64,000 bases of DNA from Halobacillus naozhouensis (GCF_029714185.1 NZ_CP121671.1:2170001-2234000); one strand, 5' to 3'; numbered from the stretch's first letter, positions 7,910 through 16,673 are shown. The notes: generated by a model from the letters alone, not told the origin. Program-made: numbers and translations.

Positions 7910-8527
7910 TTATTTCTGCTGTCCCTCCTTTACCCATGAAGCGACAGTAACTGTACGTTTCGCTTGATGTTTGACAGCTTCCTCTACATCTTCTTGCATA
8001 TTCCCTTCTTGGTCAACTGTAACACTAGTTCCATAAGGATTACCGCCCGAAGAAAATGTCACTGGATCTGTGTATCCCGGTGCCGCAATAATCGCGCCCC
8101 AGTGCATCATTGTTGTATAAAGGGCCTTGACGGTAGCCTCCTGACCGCCATGTGGGTTGTTGGCAGAGGACATGCCACTGACCACTTTGTTGATCAGTTT
8201 TCCGTTAAACCAGAGCCCTCCTGTTGTGTCCAGGAACTGCTTCATTTGAGCAGGTAGGTTACCAAAACGAGTCGGTGTACTGAAGATATAGGCATCAGCC
8301 CATTCAAGATCATCTAACGTTACTTCCGGTACATCTTTTGCAGCGTCGTGATGGGCCTTCCATGCTGGGTTTGCTTCGATCGCTGCCTCTGGAGCAAGCT
8401 CAGCAACTTTAACTAGTTTGACTTCTGCCCCTGCTTGCTTTGCACCTTCTTCTGCCCACTTGGCCATTTGGTAGTTAGTCCCTGTTGAACTGTAATAAAT
8501 AATTGCCAACTTTACTTTTTCCATCAT
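7910..8527 (-). CDS. WrbA-family NAD(P)H:quinone oxidoreductase (flavodoxin fold)
   Basis: A 205-aa flavodoxin-like protein. The N-terminal strand-loop Y-Y-S-S-T-G-T-N-Y-Q-M-A is the FMN phosphate loop, and S-T-P-T-R-F-G-N-L-P-A-Q-M-K-Q-F-L-D-T-T-G-G-L-W is highly typical of WrbA/type IV NQO. The family reduces quinones by two electrons, limiting semiquinone and superoxide formation. AAGGAG lies 6 bp before the first ATG. It is a single gene with its own terminator. Confidence 0.92.
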   Translation of the reverse strand: MMEKVKLAIIYYSSTGTNYQMAKWAEEGAKQAGAEVKLVKVAELAPEAAIEANPAWKAHHDAAKDVPEVTLDDLEWADAYIFSTPTRFGNLPAQMKQFLDTTGGLWFNGKLINKVVSGMSSANNPHGGQEATVKALYTTMMHWGAIIAAPGYTDPVTFSSGGNPYGTSVTVDQEGNMQEDVEEAVKHQAKRTVTVASWVKEGQQK

Positions 8528-8703
8528 GATTCGCTCCTTTTACTACTTTTATAAAAATCCAAGATGCCTATATGCTTATCACGCCATTTGTTTCTAAACT
8601 TACTTTGTCCGAAATGACGAATTTAATGAAAGATTCTCTGATTGTTTATAAAAATTACTCTGCCATCCATGTTCGATTTGTTTGACAAATTGCTCACACT
8701 AAA

Positions 8704-8738
8704 AAAAGAAGCAAGTTGAGCACAACTTTGCTTCTTTT
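8704..8738 (-). terminator. Terminator of cvfB
   Basis: AAAGAAGCAAGTTG and CAACTTTGCTTCTTT pair with a single bulged base. On the minus strand the T run TTCTTTTTTT follows. It lies about 60 bp after the cvfB stop. Confidence 0.75.
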
Positions 8739-8799
8739 CATCGTTTCCTTAACGGATTGATATAGTTTAGTCATTTAACCAAAACTTTTCTCCACTAAA

Positions 8800-9663
8800 T
8801 TATTCGTGCTTTATGACCGTTTGACCATCTGATTGCACAACTTTACCTTCTTTCATGAGCTTCCCCAGGGCCCGTTTAAAAGCCGATTTACTAATATTGA
8901 AAGATTCTCTGATTTCATCTGGTTGGCTTTTATCGGTAAAAGGCATTACGCCGTCATGATCAACTAAATAATTGTAAATTTGGTCCGCATCAGGGTCCAT
9001 ACTATACTGTTTTAATGGCCGTAATGAAAGATTCAAAGTACCATCATCTTTCACATCGATCACTCGTCCTTCTATGGTCTCCCCTAGTCGAGGCTCGACT
9101 TTCCGTTCAAAAGGGTGAATAAATCCACGATAACCTTCTTCTGTTAAAATAAAAGAACCAGCTTTGGTAGATCGATAAACACGACCTACAATGGTTTCAT
9201 TTAATAAGGTTTTCGGCGCAATCGTAAGGTCCTCTAAAACTTCACCTTCTGAGATGGGTTCTGCGAAGATCCTTCCTTTTTTATCCTTTTCTAAACTTAC
9301 AAATAACCAGTCTCCATTTTCAGGCCATACATCTTTTAGCGCCGGCAGGTGGTCTTTTGATACGAGGAATTCTTTATCCACTCCGATGTCCACGAATGCC
9401 CCCAAGTTTTGCACCACTTCCTCTACTTCTGCCCAGCCATAGGAGTCTAAACGGACTTCAGGCAAAAACATAGTTGCCGTGGGAGACTTATTCCTGTTGA
9501 CATAAACAAAAACGTTCACACTTTCCCCCACTTTTTCAATTTCTTTATTTACTTGATCATGCGGAAGCAAAATTTCTTCCTCATCATTGCTGATTATGAA
9601 CCCTTCTGCCACTCTTTTTGTTACATTCATAGACTGGATCGTACCAATTATAGATTCTTTCAT
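8800..9663 (-). CDS. cvfB: S1-domain RNA-binding protein CvfB (YitL)
   Basis: With the start at 9663, after an AGGTG site, the product is 287 aa and begins M-K-E-S-I-I-G-T-I-Q. It contains tandem S1-like RNA-binding domains: N-terminal half, then G-W-A-E-V-E-E-V-V-Q-N-L-G-A-F-V-D-I-G and E-T-I-E-G-R-V-I-D-V-K-D-D-G-T-L-N-L-S-L-R. A C-terminal winged helix (S-A-F-K-R-A-L-G-K-L-M-K-E-G-K-V) follows, the known architecture of CvfB, a conserved virulence or growth regulator B in Firmicutes. The longer reading frame from 9717 lacks a ribosome site and matches the family poorly. Confidence 0.93.
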   Translation of the reverse strand: MKESIIGTIQSMNVTKRVAEGFIISNDEEEILLPHDQVNKEIEKVGESVNVFVYVNRNKSPTATMFLPEVRLDSYGWAEVEEVVQNLGAFVDIGVDKEFLVSKDHLPALKDVWPENGDWLFVSLEKDKKGRIFAEPISEGEVLEDLTIAPKTLLNETIVGRVYRSTKAGSFILTEEGYRGFIHPFERKVEPRLGETIEGRVIDVKDDGTLNLSLRPLKQYSMDPDADQIYNYLVDHDGVMPFTDKSQPDEIRESFNISKSAFKRALGKLMKEGKVVQSDGQTVIKHE

Positions 9664-9722
9664 ATTCACACCTGCTTTTCCATTCTGTTTTAGTTCAAAC
9701 TTATCTGTGTACATCAACAGAG

Positions 9723-10727
9723 TTAGTTCTCTATTTCAGCCATATAGTCTGCCAGTAGTTGGTAAGACCTTTTTTTGTCATTAAAATCAAAGATATTTGT
9801 AATAATAAGAAACTCATCGGTTTGATAAATTTTTCTCAAATTTAAAAGCTGTTGATAAACTTTCTCAGGTGTGCCAATAATCGCTCTTTTCCGATTACGT
9901 TGTATTTTTTCAAGTTCTCTGGTTGTAAAAGTGTGACTCTTTACTTCCTCTACGGATGGAACTCGCGTTTCTAGTCCTTTCTCTATTTGGAGAAGCCACA
10001 TATCCTGACTTAATGCGATTTCCTCTGCTTCCTCCATGGACTCGGCACAAACGACAAATACACACGCATTGACATTTGGTTCTTGTAACCCTGCAGAAGG
10101 TTTGAATTTTTCACGATAGGCAGTCAGAGACTCGACTGCATGTGCAGGATTAATAAAATGCCCAAATGTAAAACCTGTCCCGTTTATAGCAGCATGTCTT
10201 GCTCCGCGTTCAGAGAGACCCAATATCCAGACATCCGGATTTCCAGTCGTATGAGGTCTAGCTGAAATTCCATAATAATCGTGTTCTTTTGGTATGGTTC
10301 CATTTAAAAACCACTGTAATTCCTTCACCTGTCTTGAAAAAGAACTTAGTGGTTTATTCGTTCCATCCGTTAACGCTGCTCTTGTTCTCTGACCTCCCCC
10401 TGGTGACCGGCCTAACCCTAAATCAATCCGGTTTGGAAATAAAGCTTCCAATACTTTAAAAGATTCAGCTACCTTAAGCGGACTGTATTGGGGTAATAGA
10501 ACGCCGCCAGAACCGACACGGATTCTAGAGGTCTGGGAAGCAATTCTGGTTATTAATATTTCAGGAGAACTGCCGGCTAAACCGTTCGTGTTGTGATGTT
10601 CAGCGACCCAGTACCTATGGAACCCCAGTGACTCCACCCATTGAGCTAATTCGATGGAATGCTGCAGTGCATCCTCAGCTGCTTGTCCCTTTGAAATTGG
10701 ACTCTGGTCTAGCACACTTAACTTCAT
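9723..10727 (-). CDS. LLM-class flavin-dependent oxidoreductase (luciferase-like, MsnO8 family)
   Basis: A 334-aa TIM-barrel monooxygenase-like protein. M-K-L-S-V-L-D-Q-S-P-I and V-A-E-H-H-N-T-N-G-L-A-G-S-S-P are the family N-terminus with the histidines near the flavin. G-S-G-G-V-L-L-P-Q-Y-S-P-L-K-V-A-E and D-L-G-L-G-R-S-P-G-G follow as in the YceB/YvbT-like group. Substrate unknown. It follows a PadR regulator gene by about 50 bp on the same strand, and the stretch between carries a small inverted element (TACACTAGTATGTA, 10750-10763) that could be an operator. AAGGAG precedes the ATG. Confidence 0.9.
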   Translation of the reverse strand: MKLSVLDQSPISKGQAAEDALQHSIELAQWVESLGFHRYWVAEHHNTNGLAGSSPEILITRIASQTSRIRVGSGGVLLPQYSPLKVAESFKVLEALFPNRIDLGLGRSPGGGQRTRAALTDGTNKPLSSFSRQVKELQWFLNGTIPKEHDYYGISARPHTTGNPDVWILGLSERGARHAAINGTGFTFGHFINPAHAVESLTAYREKFKPSAGLQEPNVNACVFVVCAESMEEAEEIALSQDMWLLQIEKGLETRVPSVEEVKSHTFTTRELEKIQRNRKRAIIGTPEKVYQQLLNLRKIYQTDEFLIITNIFDFNDKKRSYQLLADYMAEIEN

Positions 10728-10778
10728 AGTGATTCTCCTTTTGTTCCTTTACACTAGTATGTACGGGCAAAGATCATT

Positions 10779-11159
10779 CTACTGATACACCTCGTTCATT
10801 ATCTGATGTAAAATAGCCAATTGTTCTTCGAATAAAATTTTATATCGCTTCTTTAACACATCAAATTCTTCCTTGCCTTGATCGGTTAAGGAGTACCAAT
10901 AGACTTTTTGTCGTTTTTTCTCGTATGATTTATAACCATCTTTCCTATGAAGGAGGCCTTCTTCCGTCATGTCATGCAAAGTATCAAGTAAAGTTGACGG
11001 TGCCGGAATCCAATTGTTTGTCAGCTTATGAAATTCTTCCTTAAAATGCTCGCTAATCATTGGTTGACGAACTTGCAGCAAATGCATAATATAAAACTTA
11101 GTGAATTGAGCTGCACTCATATTTAAGGCAAATTTTTTCGGGTTATTTTTATGCGACAA
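10779..11159 (-). CDS. PadR-family transcriptional regulator
   Basis: A 126-aa winged-helix protein. The N-terminal F-T-K-F-Y-I-M-H-L-L-Q..., I-P-A-P-S-T-L-L-D-T-L-H-D-M-T-E-E-G-L-L recognition helix and wing Y-W-Y-S-L-T-D-Q-G-K-E-E-F are PadR features. A short helical C-terminus for dimerisation follows. Translation most likely begins at the TTG at 11159 after GGGGTGAGG. It is the first gene before the LLM oxidoreductase, which it may control. A good sigma-A promoter with TTATAA repeats over the -10 lies just upstream. Confidence 0.85.
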   Translation of the reverse strand: MSHKNNPKKFALNMSAAQFTKFYIMHLLQVRQPMISEHFKEEFHKLTNNWIPAPSTLLDTLHDMTEEGLLHRKDGYKSYEKKRQKVYWYSLTDQGKEEFDVLKKRYKILFEEQLAILHQIMNEVYQ

Positions 11160-11192
11160 TGCAACCTCACCCCTTTTTTGTTATAAGTTCAT

Positions 11193-11221
11193 TTTATAAT
11201 AAAAAGGAGAGGGTTTGTCTA
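11193..11221 (-). promoter_or_regulatory. Sigma-A promoter of the PadR gene, with overlapping TTATAA repeat
   Basis: On the minus strand TAGACA (11221-11216), a 17-bp spacer and TATAAA (11198-11193) make a near-consensus promoter. Two TTATAA hexamers 7 bp apart (11181-11199) overlap the -10 and could serve as a regulator site. Confidence 0.6.
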
Positions 11222-11280
11222 CTAATAAGGACATTTGTTCGGTTATTGTTGTGTTCTTTTTTTATGGTTCGGAGTTGCTA

Positions 11281-11802
11281 CTAAGTATTAATCAAGAGTG
11301 ATAATTTGTTCATAAAAGAATGGACTGCTTTCCGATCCTGCAAAATAATAATTTGAGCGTGATGACAATGCTGTTCAATGGCCGTTATGGCTTTGGCCTT
11401 TTTCGTTTTAGGATAATCCCATACATATTTAAGAAATGATAGCTCCATCCGTTCAGGGCATCCTGGCGCCAGATCAACCCGCGTTTTTCCCATATGTTTC
11501 AACCATCGTTTTAGGACACTGCGCAAACAAACATATCGATTAAGATTTAGAAAAATAATGGTATCAGCCAGTTGCAATCTCGGCTCCCAGACACCACTAT
11601 AGTTACCTTCAATCACCCATTCCTCCCTTCGCAGGTAAACGGCTTGTTTCTCAGCTAATTCTTCCTGCGTAGATTCTTGCCATCCAGGTTTCCAGAATAG
11701 CTGATCCATATGTACAATCTCGTAATGAAATGCATTACCGATCTGTCTGGCTAATGTGGATTTCCCTGATCCAGCTGAACCAATGATAGCTACTCGTTTC
11801 AT
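11281..11802 (-). CDS. P-loop NTPase related to FlaR DNA topology modulation proteins / adenylate kinase-like
   Basis: A 173-aa protein starting M-K-R-V-A-I-I-G-S-A-G-S-G-K-S-T-L-A (Walker A). H-M-D-Q-L-F-W-K-P-G-W and W-V-I-E-G-N-Y are characteristic of the FlaR-like kinase-fold ATPases. The fold resembles small-molecule kinases, but the substrate is unknown and the name topology modulation is historical. It is monocistronic, with about 270 bp of apparently empty sequence upstream apart from the yocH terminator. Confidence 0.85.
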   Translation of the reverse strand: MKRVAIIGSAGSGKSTLARQIGNAFHYEIVHMDQLFWKPGWQESTQEELAEKQAVYLRREEWVIEGNYSGVWEPRLQLADTIIFLNLNRYVCLRSVLKRWLKHMGKTRVDLAPGCPERMELSFLKYVWDYPKTKKAKAITAIEQHCHHAQIIILQDRKAVHSFMNKLSLLINT

Positions 11803-12000
11803 TTCGCTTCCCTCCGTACACTAAGGCTGGCAAGTTGCTTCACTTATACATATTCTTCTCTATAAAGTTGTGTTTTCACAAAATCATATACTCTTACATA
11901 GTTTATCAGTATCCACATGGCAATAAAAGAAATGTCGTTTTTTGAAACTTTTGACAAGAGTCATTCGTCTATATTATTGAACCTACTAATTTATGCAAGA

Positions 12001-12040
12001 AAAAAGCCCACCATTGTGGGGGCAATAGTGAGCTTTTCTT
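12001..12040 (-). terminator. Terminator of yocH
   Basis: AGCCCACCATTG and CAATAGTGAGCT pair, with G-U pairs allowed. On the minus strand a T run TTTTTTC follows. It lies about 40 bp after the yocH stop. Confidence 0.75.
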
Positions 12041-12076
12041 CTTGACCTTCTATTTAGTTTAGATTGATTCTTTTAC

Positions 12077-12922
12077 TTATTCACTTAAAACTTTAACAGT
12101 TACTTCTTGTCTTCCAAAGTTTAATGCATCTTGACGGTTTGGCATATATACATCAATGCGATTTCCATCAATTGCTCCGCCAGTATCACCGGCAATAGCC
12201 ACTCCGTAGCCTTCTACATATACTTTAGAACCTAATGGAATGACATCCGGATCTACAGCGATTACTTTCTGGTTAGGGTTTGCATTAAGATCAATCCCTG
12301 TTGCCGTTACACCACTGCAGCCTGTGCAATTAGCCGTATAGGCTGTTGCCTCTGCCGTGAATTCTTTGACAACATCATTGCTTGAAGACTGTTCACTGGA
12401 CTGCTCTGCTTCAGTTGTAGTGTTTACCGGCTCAGCTTCTGGAGCCTCTTTCTTTTCTGGTTCAGGCGCTGGTGCTTCTTCCTGTGCTGGTTCAGGTGCA
12501 GGAGCCGGTGCTTCTGCTTTTTCAGGAGCTGGGGCTGAAGCAGCCTGAGCTTTCACAGCGAATTGGTCACCAGGGTGAATCAGTGTGCTTGAAAGATTAT
12601 TCCAAGCCATTAATTGGTCTACAGTTATGTTATATTTTTGAGAAATACCATAGAGGGTGTCTCCTGATTTAACTGTGTACGTCTTGGATGTTTCTACTGT
12701 AGACTCACTATTACCAGTTACGGTTAGTTTTTGGTTCGGTACAATTAAATTTGAGTTTAAATTGTTCCACTTCTTAAGTTGATCAACTGTTACGTTTTTA
12801 TCATTAGAGATACCCCAGAGTGTATCACCTTTATCGACTGTATATTCTTCAGCACTAACGGAAGTAGCGAATGCCCCTGTTAATGCAGCAGTAGCAGCTA
12901 GAGAGAAAACTGATTTTTTCAT
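12077..12922 (-). CDS. yocH: Secreted cell-wall protein with two LysM domains and a 3D domain (YocH-like)
   Basis: The ATG at 12922 follows GAGGAGG and starts a clear signal peptide (M-K-K-S-V-F-S-L-A-A-T-A-A-L-T-G-A-F, cleavage after S-V-S-A). Two LysM repeats (Y-T-V-D-K-G-D-T-L-W-G-I-S and Y-T-V-K-S-G-D-T-L-Y-G-I-S) bind peptidoglycan. A Pro/Ala/Glu linker of about 50 residues follows, then a C-terminal 3D domain (T-A-T-G-I-D, D-P-D-V-I-P-L-G-S, G-D-T-G-G-A-I-D-G-N-R-I-D-V) of the MltA/muralytic kind. In Bacillus subtilis YocH is a WalRK-controlled autolysin. A partial WalR-like repeat is present upstream here. The mature protein is about 255 aa. Confidence 0.92.
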   Translation of the reverse strand: MKKSVFSLAATAALTGAFATSVSAEEYTVDKGDTLWGISNDKNVTVDQLKKWNNLNSNLIVPNQKLTVTGNSESTVETSKTYTVKSGDTLYGISQKYNITVDQLMAWNNLSSTLIHPGDQFAVKAQAASAPAPEKAEAPAPAPEPAQEEAPAPEPEKKEAPEAEPVNTTTEAEQSSEQSSSNDVVKEFTAEATAYTANCTGCSGVTATGIDLNANPNQKVIAVDPDVIPLGSKVYVEGYGVAIAGDTGGAIDGNRIDVYMPNRQDALNFGRQEVTVKVLSE

Positions 12923-13040
12923 AGTTTTGTGTCCTCCTCTTAATTGATGTGTTGTTTTAACCACAATTAAGATACTACCAGATATATAGATTTTTTTAAG
13001 AACAAACAGCTAACAGTTTCTTTTCAACTGTGACACTTTT

Positions 13041-13057
13041 TTTGCACTGAAGTTACA
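13041..13057 (-). promoter_or_regulatory. Possible WalR box upstream of yocH
   Basis: On the minus strand TGTAAC-N5-TGCAAA fits the WalR direct repeat TGTWAH-N5-TGTWAH with one mismatch, about 120 bp before the yocH start. The rest of 12923-13190 is AT-rich with no gene supported. Confidence 0.35.
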
Positions 13058-13190
13058 ATGTGGGCATATAAACCTATGAAAGCGCTGCATTTTATATCTA
13101 TTAGTCTTAAAAAGTCGAATAATGTATATCATTTTATATTTTTCAATAGGAAAAATTAAATAATATTTGGGGATAAATCCCTTGAAATAA

Positions 13191-13220
13191 AAAAACCTGC
13201 TCATCAGAGCAGGTTTTTTT
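13191..13220 (-). terminator. Terminator of the YkpA-type ABC-F gene
   Basis: AAAAACCTGCTC (13191-13202) / GAGCAGGTTTTT (13207-13218), a 12-bp stem with a 4-nt loop and flanking A/T runs on both sides. Confidence 0.88.
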
Positions 13221-13231
13221 ATACAAATCAC

Positions 13232-14851
13232 TTATTCTGATAAAGCAGTAATCTGTTTCTGAACTGCAGGGTCTTGTAAATACTCATCATAGGACATTTC
13301 CTTATCAACTATACCTTGAGGTGTAAGCTCAATAATGCGGTTTGCAATGGTCTGAATAAATTCATGGTCATGAGAAGCAAATAAGATCGATCCTTTAAAA
13401 TTAATTAACCCTTTGTTTAAGGAAGTAATCGATTCAAGATCCAGGTGGTTTGTCGGCTCATCGAGCAGAAGCACGTTTGCTCCTGACAGCATCATTTTAG
13501 ATAGCATGCACCGGACTTTCTCTCCCCCTGAAAGGACATCCGGGTGTTTCAAGGCTTCTTCACCGGAGAATAGCATACGGCCTAAAAAGCCTCTAAGGAA
13601 TGTTTCTGTTTCATCCTCGGGAGAATACTGGCGCAGCCATTCTACTAAGTTAATATCAGACCGCTCAAAGAATGAGGAATTATCTTTAGGGAAATAGCTC
13701 TGTGAAGTCGTTATCCCCCATTTGAATGTTCCTTCATCAGGTTCAACTTCTCCCATAAGGATTTGGAAGAGCGTTGTCTTTGCTACTTCATTACTCCCTA
13801 CGAAAGCTATTTTATCATCTTTATTCATTGTAAAACTTACATTATTTAAAACTTTAACTCCATCAACCGTTTTAGATAAATTTTCTACCGTCAATAAGTC
13901 ATTTCCAATTTCCCGATCTGCTTTAAAAGCAATATAAGGATATTTTCTTGAAGAAGGCTGAATATCATCCAGACTTATCTTTTCAAGCAATTTCTTTCGT
14001 GAAGTAGCTTGTTTAGATTTCGACGCATTCGCACTGAATCGAGCGATAAATTCTTTAAGGTCTTTAATTTTTTCTTCTTTTTTCTTATTTTGTTCCTCAG
14101 CCATTTTTTGCGCAAGCTGGCTTGATTCATACCAAAAATCATAGTTCCCAACATAAACTTGAATTTTACCAAAGTCTAAGTCAGCAATGTGTGTACAGAC
14201 ATTATTTAAAAAGTGTCGGTCGTGGGAAACAACAATAACCGTATTCTCAAAATCAATAAGGAAATCTTCGAGCCATTGGATCGCCTTAATGTCCAGGTGG
14301 TTTGTCGGCTCATCCAGCAGAAGCACATCTGGATTGCCAAACAAAGCCTGAGCAAGAAGAACCTTGACCTTTTCAGAGCCCGCTAAATCTTTCATTTCTT
14401 TATCATGCAAGTCTTCACCAATACCAAGTCCGGTTAATAAACGGGCAGCTTCAGATTCCGCTTCCCAACCGTTCATTTCAGCAAATTCACCTTCGAGTTC
14501 AGCCGCTCTCATCCCGTCCTCTTCCGTGAATTCCCCTTTCATATAGATTGCATCTTTTTCCTGCATGACTTCATACAGTCTTGTATGCCCCATAATAACT
14601 GTCTCAAGTACCTTGTACTCGTCGTACTCAAAATGGTTCTGCTTAAGGACAGCAAGTCGCTGGTCGCTTTTTAAGGAAACATCACCAGTTTGCGGTTCTA
14701 GTTCACCGCTTAAAATTTTTAAAAATGTAGATTTACCGGCACCATTTGCACCAATTAATCCATAGCAATTTCCAGGCGTAAATTTTATATTGACATCCTC
14801 GAATAACTTCTGATCGCCAAAACGAAGACTAACATTAGTTACATTTAACAT
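13232..14851 (-). CDS. ykpA: ABC-F family ATP-binding protein (YkpA type)
   Basis: With the start at 14851 after GGAGG, the product has 539 aa and no membrane segments. It contains two ABC domains: Walker A G-A-N-G-A-G-K-S-T, signature and D-E-P-T-N-H-L-D in the first, and L-S-G-G-E-K-V-R plus a second D-E-P-T-N-H-L-D in the second. A charged linker (K-K-K-E-E-K-I-K-D-L-K-E-F-I-A-R-F) joins them, as in ribosome-associated ABC-F factors. The wording matches the YkpA/YbiT subgroup. The second Walker A reads G-S-N-E-V-A-K-T-T, with Ala where Gly is usual before Lys; this may be a subgroup trait. A role in translation is inferred from the family. Confidence 0.93.
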   Translation of the reverse strand: MLNVTNVSLRFGDQKLFEDVNIKFTPGNCYGLIGANGAGKSTFLKILSGELEPQTGDVSLKSDQRLAVLKQNHFEYDEYKVLETVIMGHTRLYEVMQEKDAIYMKGEFTEEDGMRAAELEGEFAEMNGWEAESEAARLLTGLGIGEDLHDKEMKDLAGSEKVKVLLAQALFGNPDVLLLDEPTNHLDIKAIQWLEDFLIDFENTVIVVSHDRHFLNNVCTHIADLDFGKIQVYVGNYDFWYESSQLAQKMAEEQNKKKEEKIKDLKEFIARFSANASKSKQATSRKKLLEKISLDDIQPSSRKYPYIAFKADREIGNDLLTVENLSKTVDGVKVLNNVSFTMNKDDKIAFVGSNEVAKTTLFQILMGEVEPDEGTFKWGITTSQSYFPKDNSSFFERSDINLVEWLRQYSPEDETETFLRGFLGRMLFSGEEALKHPDVLSGGEKVRCMLSKMMLSGANVLLLDEPTNHLDLESITSLNKGLINFKGSILFASHDHEFIQTIANRIIELTPQGIVDKEMSYDEYLQDPAVQKQITALSE

Positions 14852-14924
14852 ACAGAATCCTCCAGTTTCTAAGTGTATAGCATTCAAATTATATCATTCA
14901 TTATAATGATCGAATAGGCTTTTG

Positions 14925-16262
14925 TTAGTTTTGTTCCGTAATTTCAGGATTTTCACTTCTCCATTCATTAAAAAGATGGAAGTCCGACTCTACTACTTTT
15001 TGGTAATACGCAGACCACAATGTGAGCTGCTGAATAAATTCATTCCTATTCGATTCAATCTCATGAAGTATCGCTTCTTCACTATGATGGTTCATCAAGC
15101 CGTCTTCAATATCCACATCAGCCCGAGCATGAATCTTCGCTGTGATTTTAGCCATCGTCTTAACCGTTTCAAGCATGGAATCTAACTCCTGTAGATCATC
15201 AGTGTTTAGTTCATTGGTAAAAGGTGATCGCTCTCTGACGTAAAAATCATGCCCGTTGATGGTCATATAACCTAAATAAGGATCCGCTTTGTGGTGCATC
15301 GCCTGCTGGGTATGGACAACTCTTCGTCCCTGGTGCTGATGGTCCTTCCAAAACGTCTCATCATAAGGAAAAAAGTAAGCAGGAATAGGCGTTCTTGCTT
15401 CTTTTGCTTCCAGAATAATATTCTTATTTCCCTCACCTGCAATCATAATATAATACCTCATAAGTCCTGTAGACCCAATACCCGCTCCTGCTTTTTTCAT
15501 GACATCCTTAACAGAATAGACCTGTGAATGTTTTTTGATGGACACGGGAATAGATTCGATATAATCTTCCCAAACACGGAGAAACTCCTCTTTCTCCTGA
15601 TGTGATAAATCAACTAAGTTTCCATCATCAAGAACAGACTGAATGGAATCGAATTGTGATGTTGGAGATTCCAATCCGGATGATGTCCACTCCCCTTCAA
15701 GGTCATGAAGAACGTTCTGGATCGGTCCCGTTGTGTTAGCTTTAGTAAACTGTAAATAAACTGGATCTTCTTCCCCGCTATGGAACCTTTGCAATTGTCC
15801 GATATAGTCATTGAGGAAAGATTTCACAAAATCGTCCGTATCATCACCAGTATAGCCGTGCTGACTACTCATTAAACGAATGCTGACAACCAAGCGCAAC
15901 ACATCATATAAATACGAACCAAAATACCCTTCATCAAAATCATCTACATCAAATACTACGTCTCCCTTTTCGTTTAGAAAGGCACTGATATTATCAAAAT
16001 GAAGATCCCCTAGTAACCAGGTAGGTTTATCCTCCGGTGTATGAAATGTAAAGGGCAGACCTGTAACATCATAATAGAATAAGTAAGCACTGCCCCTGAA
16101 AAAACTGTAAGGGTCCTTACTCATTTTCTTGTACTTTTTCACTCTATCTTCATGGGATAGCCCCATTAGCTTGCCGTCAAACTGGTTGAAAATAGTAGCT
16201 AGCAGCTGTTTTCTCAAATATCTTTTTGTCTCCATTATTTCGTTTCGGATGTCAATACTCAT
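14925..16262 (-). CDS. DUF2252 protein (kinase-like fold)
   Basis: The ATG at 16262 follows AAAAGGAAGTGA and gives 445 aa. The longer frame to 16409 lacks a ribosome site. DUF2252 proteins resemble aminoglycoside phosphotransferase-like kinases. Here W-L-L-G-D-L-H-F-D-N matches the catalytic G-D-x-H-x-x-N loop and F-D-V-D-D-F-D-E-G the metal-binding aspartates. F-F-R-G-S-A-Y-L-F-Y lies in the N-terminal lobe as in the family. No substrate is known. It is transcribed alone between ydjO and ykpA. Confidence 0.88.
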   Translation of the reverse strand: MSIDIRNEIMETKRYLRKQLLATIFNQFDGKLMGLSHEDRVKKYKKMSKDPYSFFRGSAYLFYYDVTGLPFTFHTPEDKPTWLLGDLHFDNISAFLNEKGDVVFDVDDFDEGYFGSYLYDVLRLVVSIRLMSSQHGYTGDDTDDFVKSFLNDYIGQLQRFHSGEEDPVYLQFTKANTTGPIQNVLHDLEGEWTSSGLESPTSQFDSIQSVLDDGNLVDLSHQEKEEFLRVWEDYIESIPVSIKKHSQVYSVKDVMKKAGAGIGSTGLMRYYIMIAGEGNKNIILEAKEARTPIPAYFFPYDETFWKDHQHQGRRVVHTQQAMHHKADPYLGYMTINGHDFYVRERSPFTNELNTDDLQELDSMLETVKTMAKITAKIHARADVDIEDGLMNHHSEEAILHEIESNRNEFIQQLTLWSAYYQKVVESDFHLFNEWRSENPEITEQN

Positions 16263-16393
16263 TGATTCACTTCCTTTTCCAATAAATCCGAACCATCCCC
16301 CAGTATAAAAGCACAATTCACTGATGTACAAAAAATGCACCTTCTGACTAAAGTAATCAAGGTTAAAACATGCTGCGCTGTCATCGAATGCAT

Positions 16394-16420
16394 AAAAAAA
16401 GACCCTCAAATGAGAGTCTT
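16394..16420 (-). terminator. Terminator of ydjO
   Basis: On the minus strand AAGACTCTCA / TGAGGGTCTT forms a hairpin followed by seven T. It starts 7 bp after the ydjO stop. Confidence 0.72.
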
Positions 16421-16427
16421 ACCTATC

Positions 16428-16634
16428 CTATGACTTGTAGTATAAGCTGTTATTCTCTACCACCTGAAGCACTTTGCTGCTTGCTTCCATTTCGTTTTTA
16501 CAAATCGGACAAATTGCTTCTTCATTTGTTCTGAAGTTATCTCTCATCCAGCAGTTGCAGTCATCTGATTTACATACCCAAATTTTTGTTTCTTCTTCAA
16601 CTATTTCAGCCTGGTTCTTTTTACCGAATGCCAT
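16428..16634 (-). CDS. ydjO: Cold-inducible zinc-ribbon-like protein YdjO
   Basis: A 68-aa protein with two cysteine pairs, C-K-S-D-D-C-N-C and C-P-I-C, giving a small zinc-ribbon-like site. The sequence W-V-C-K-S-D-D-C-N-C-W-M-R-D-N-F and the length match the YdjO family, described as cold-induced in Bacillus. It lies just downstream of a cold-shock protein gene on the same strand, separated by a terminator, so read-through could give joint cold induction. Biochemical function unknown. Confidence 0.85.
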   Translation of the reverse strand: MAFGKKNQAEIVEEETKIWVCKSDDCNCWMRDNFRTNEEAICPICKNEMEASSKVLQVVENNSLYYKS

Positions 16635-16673
16635 ACGCTTCGAAACCTCCTCTGGACATGAAAGAATTATGTA

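Noticed and set aside
12357..12548. Ser/Ala/Gly-rich plus-strand frame
   Set aside because: It is antisense to the Pro/Ala/Glu linker of the YocH-like protein, a typical low-complexity shadow.
13010..13231. 73-codon minus frame downstream of the ABC-F gene
   Set aside because: It contains the ABC-F terminator, has no ribosome site and looks like translated AT-rich spacer.
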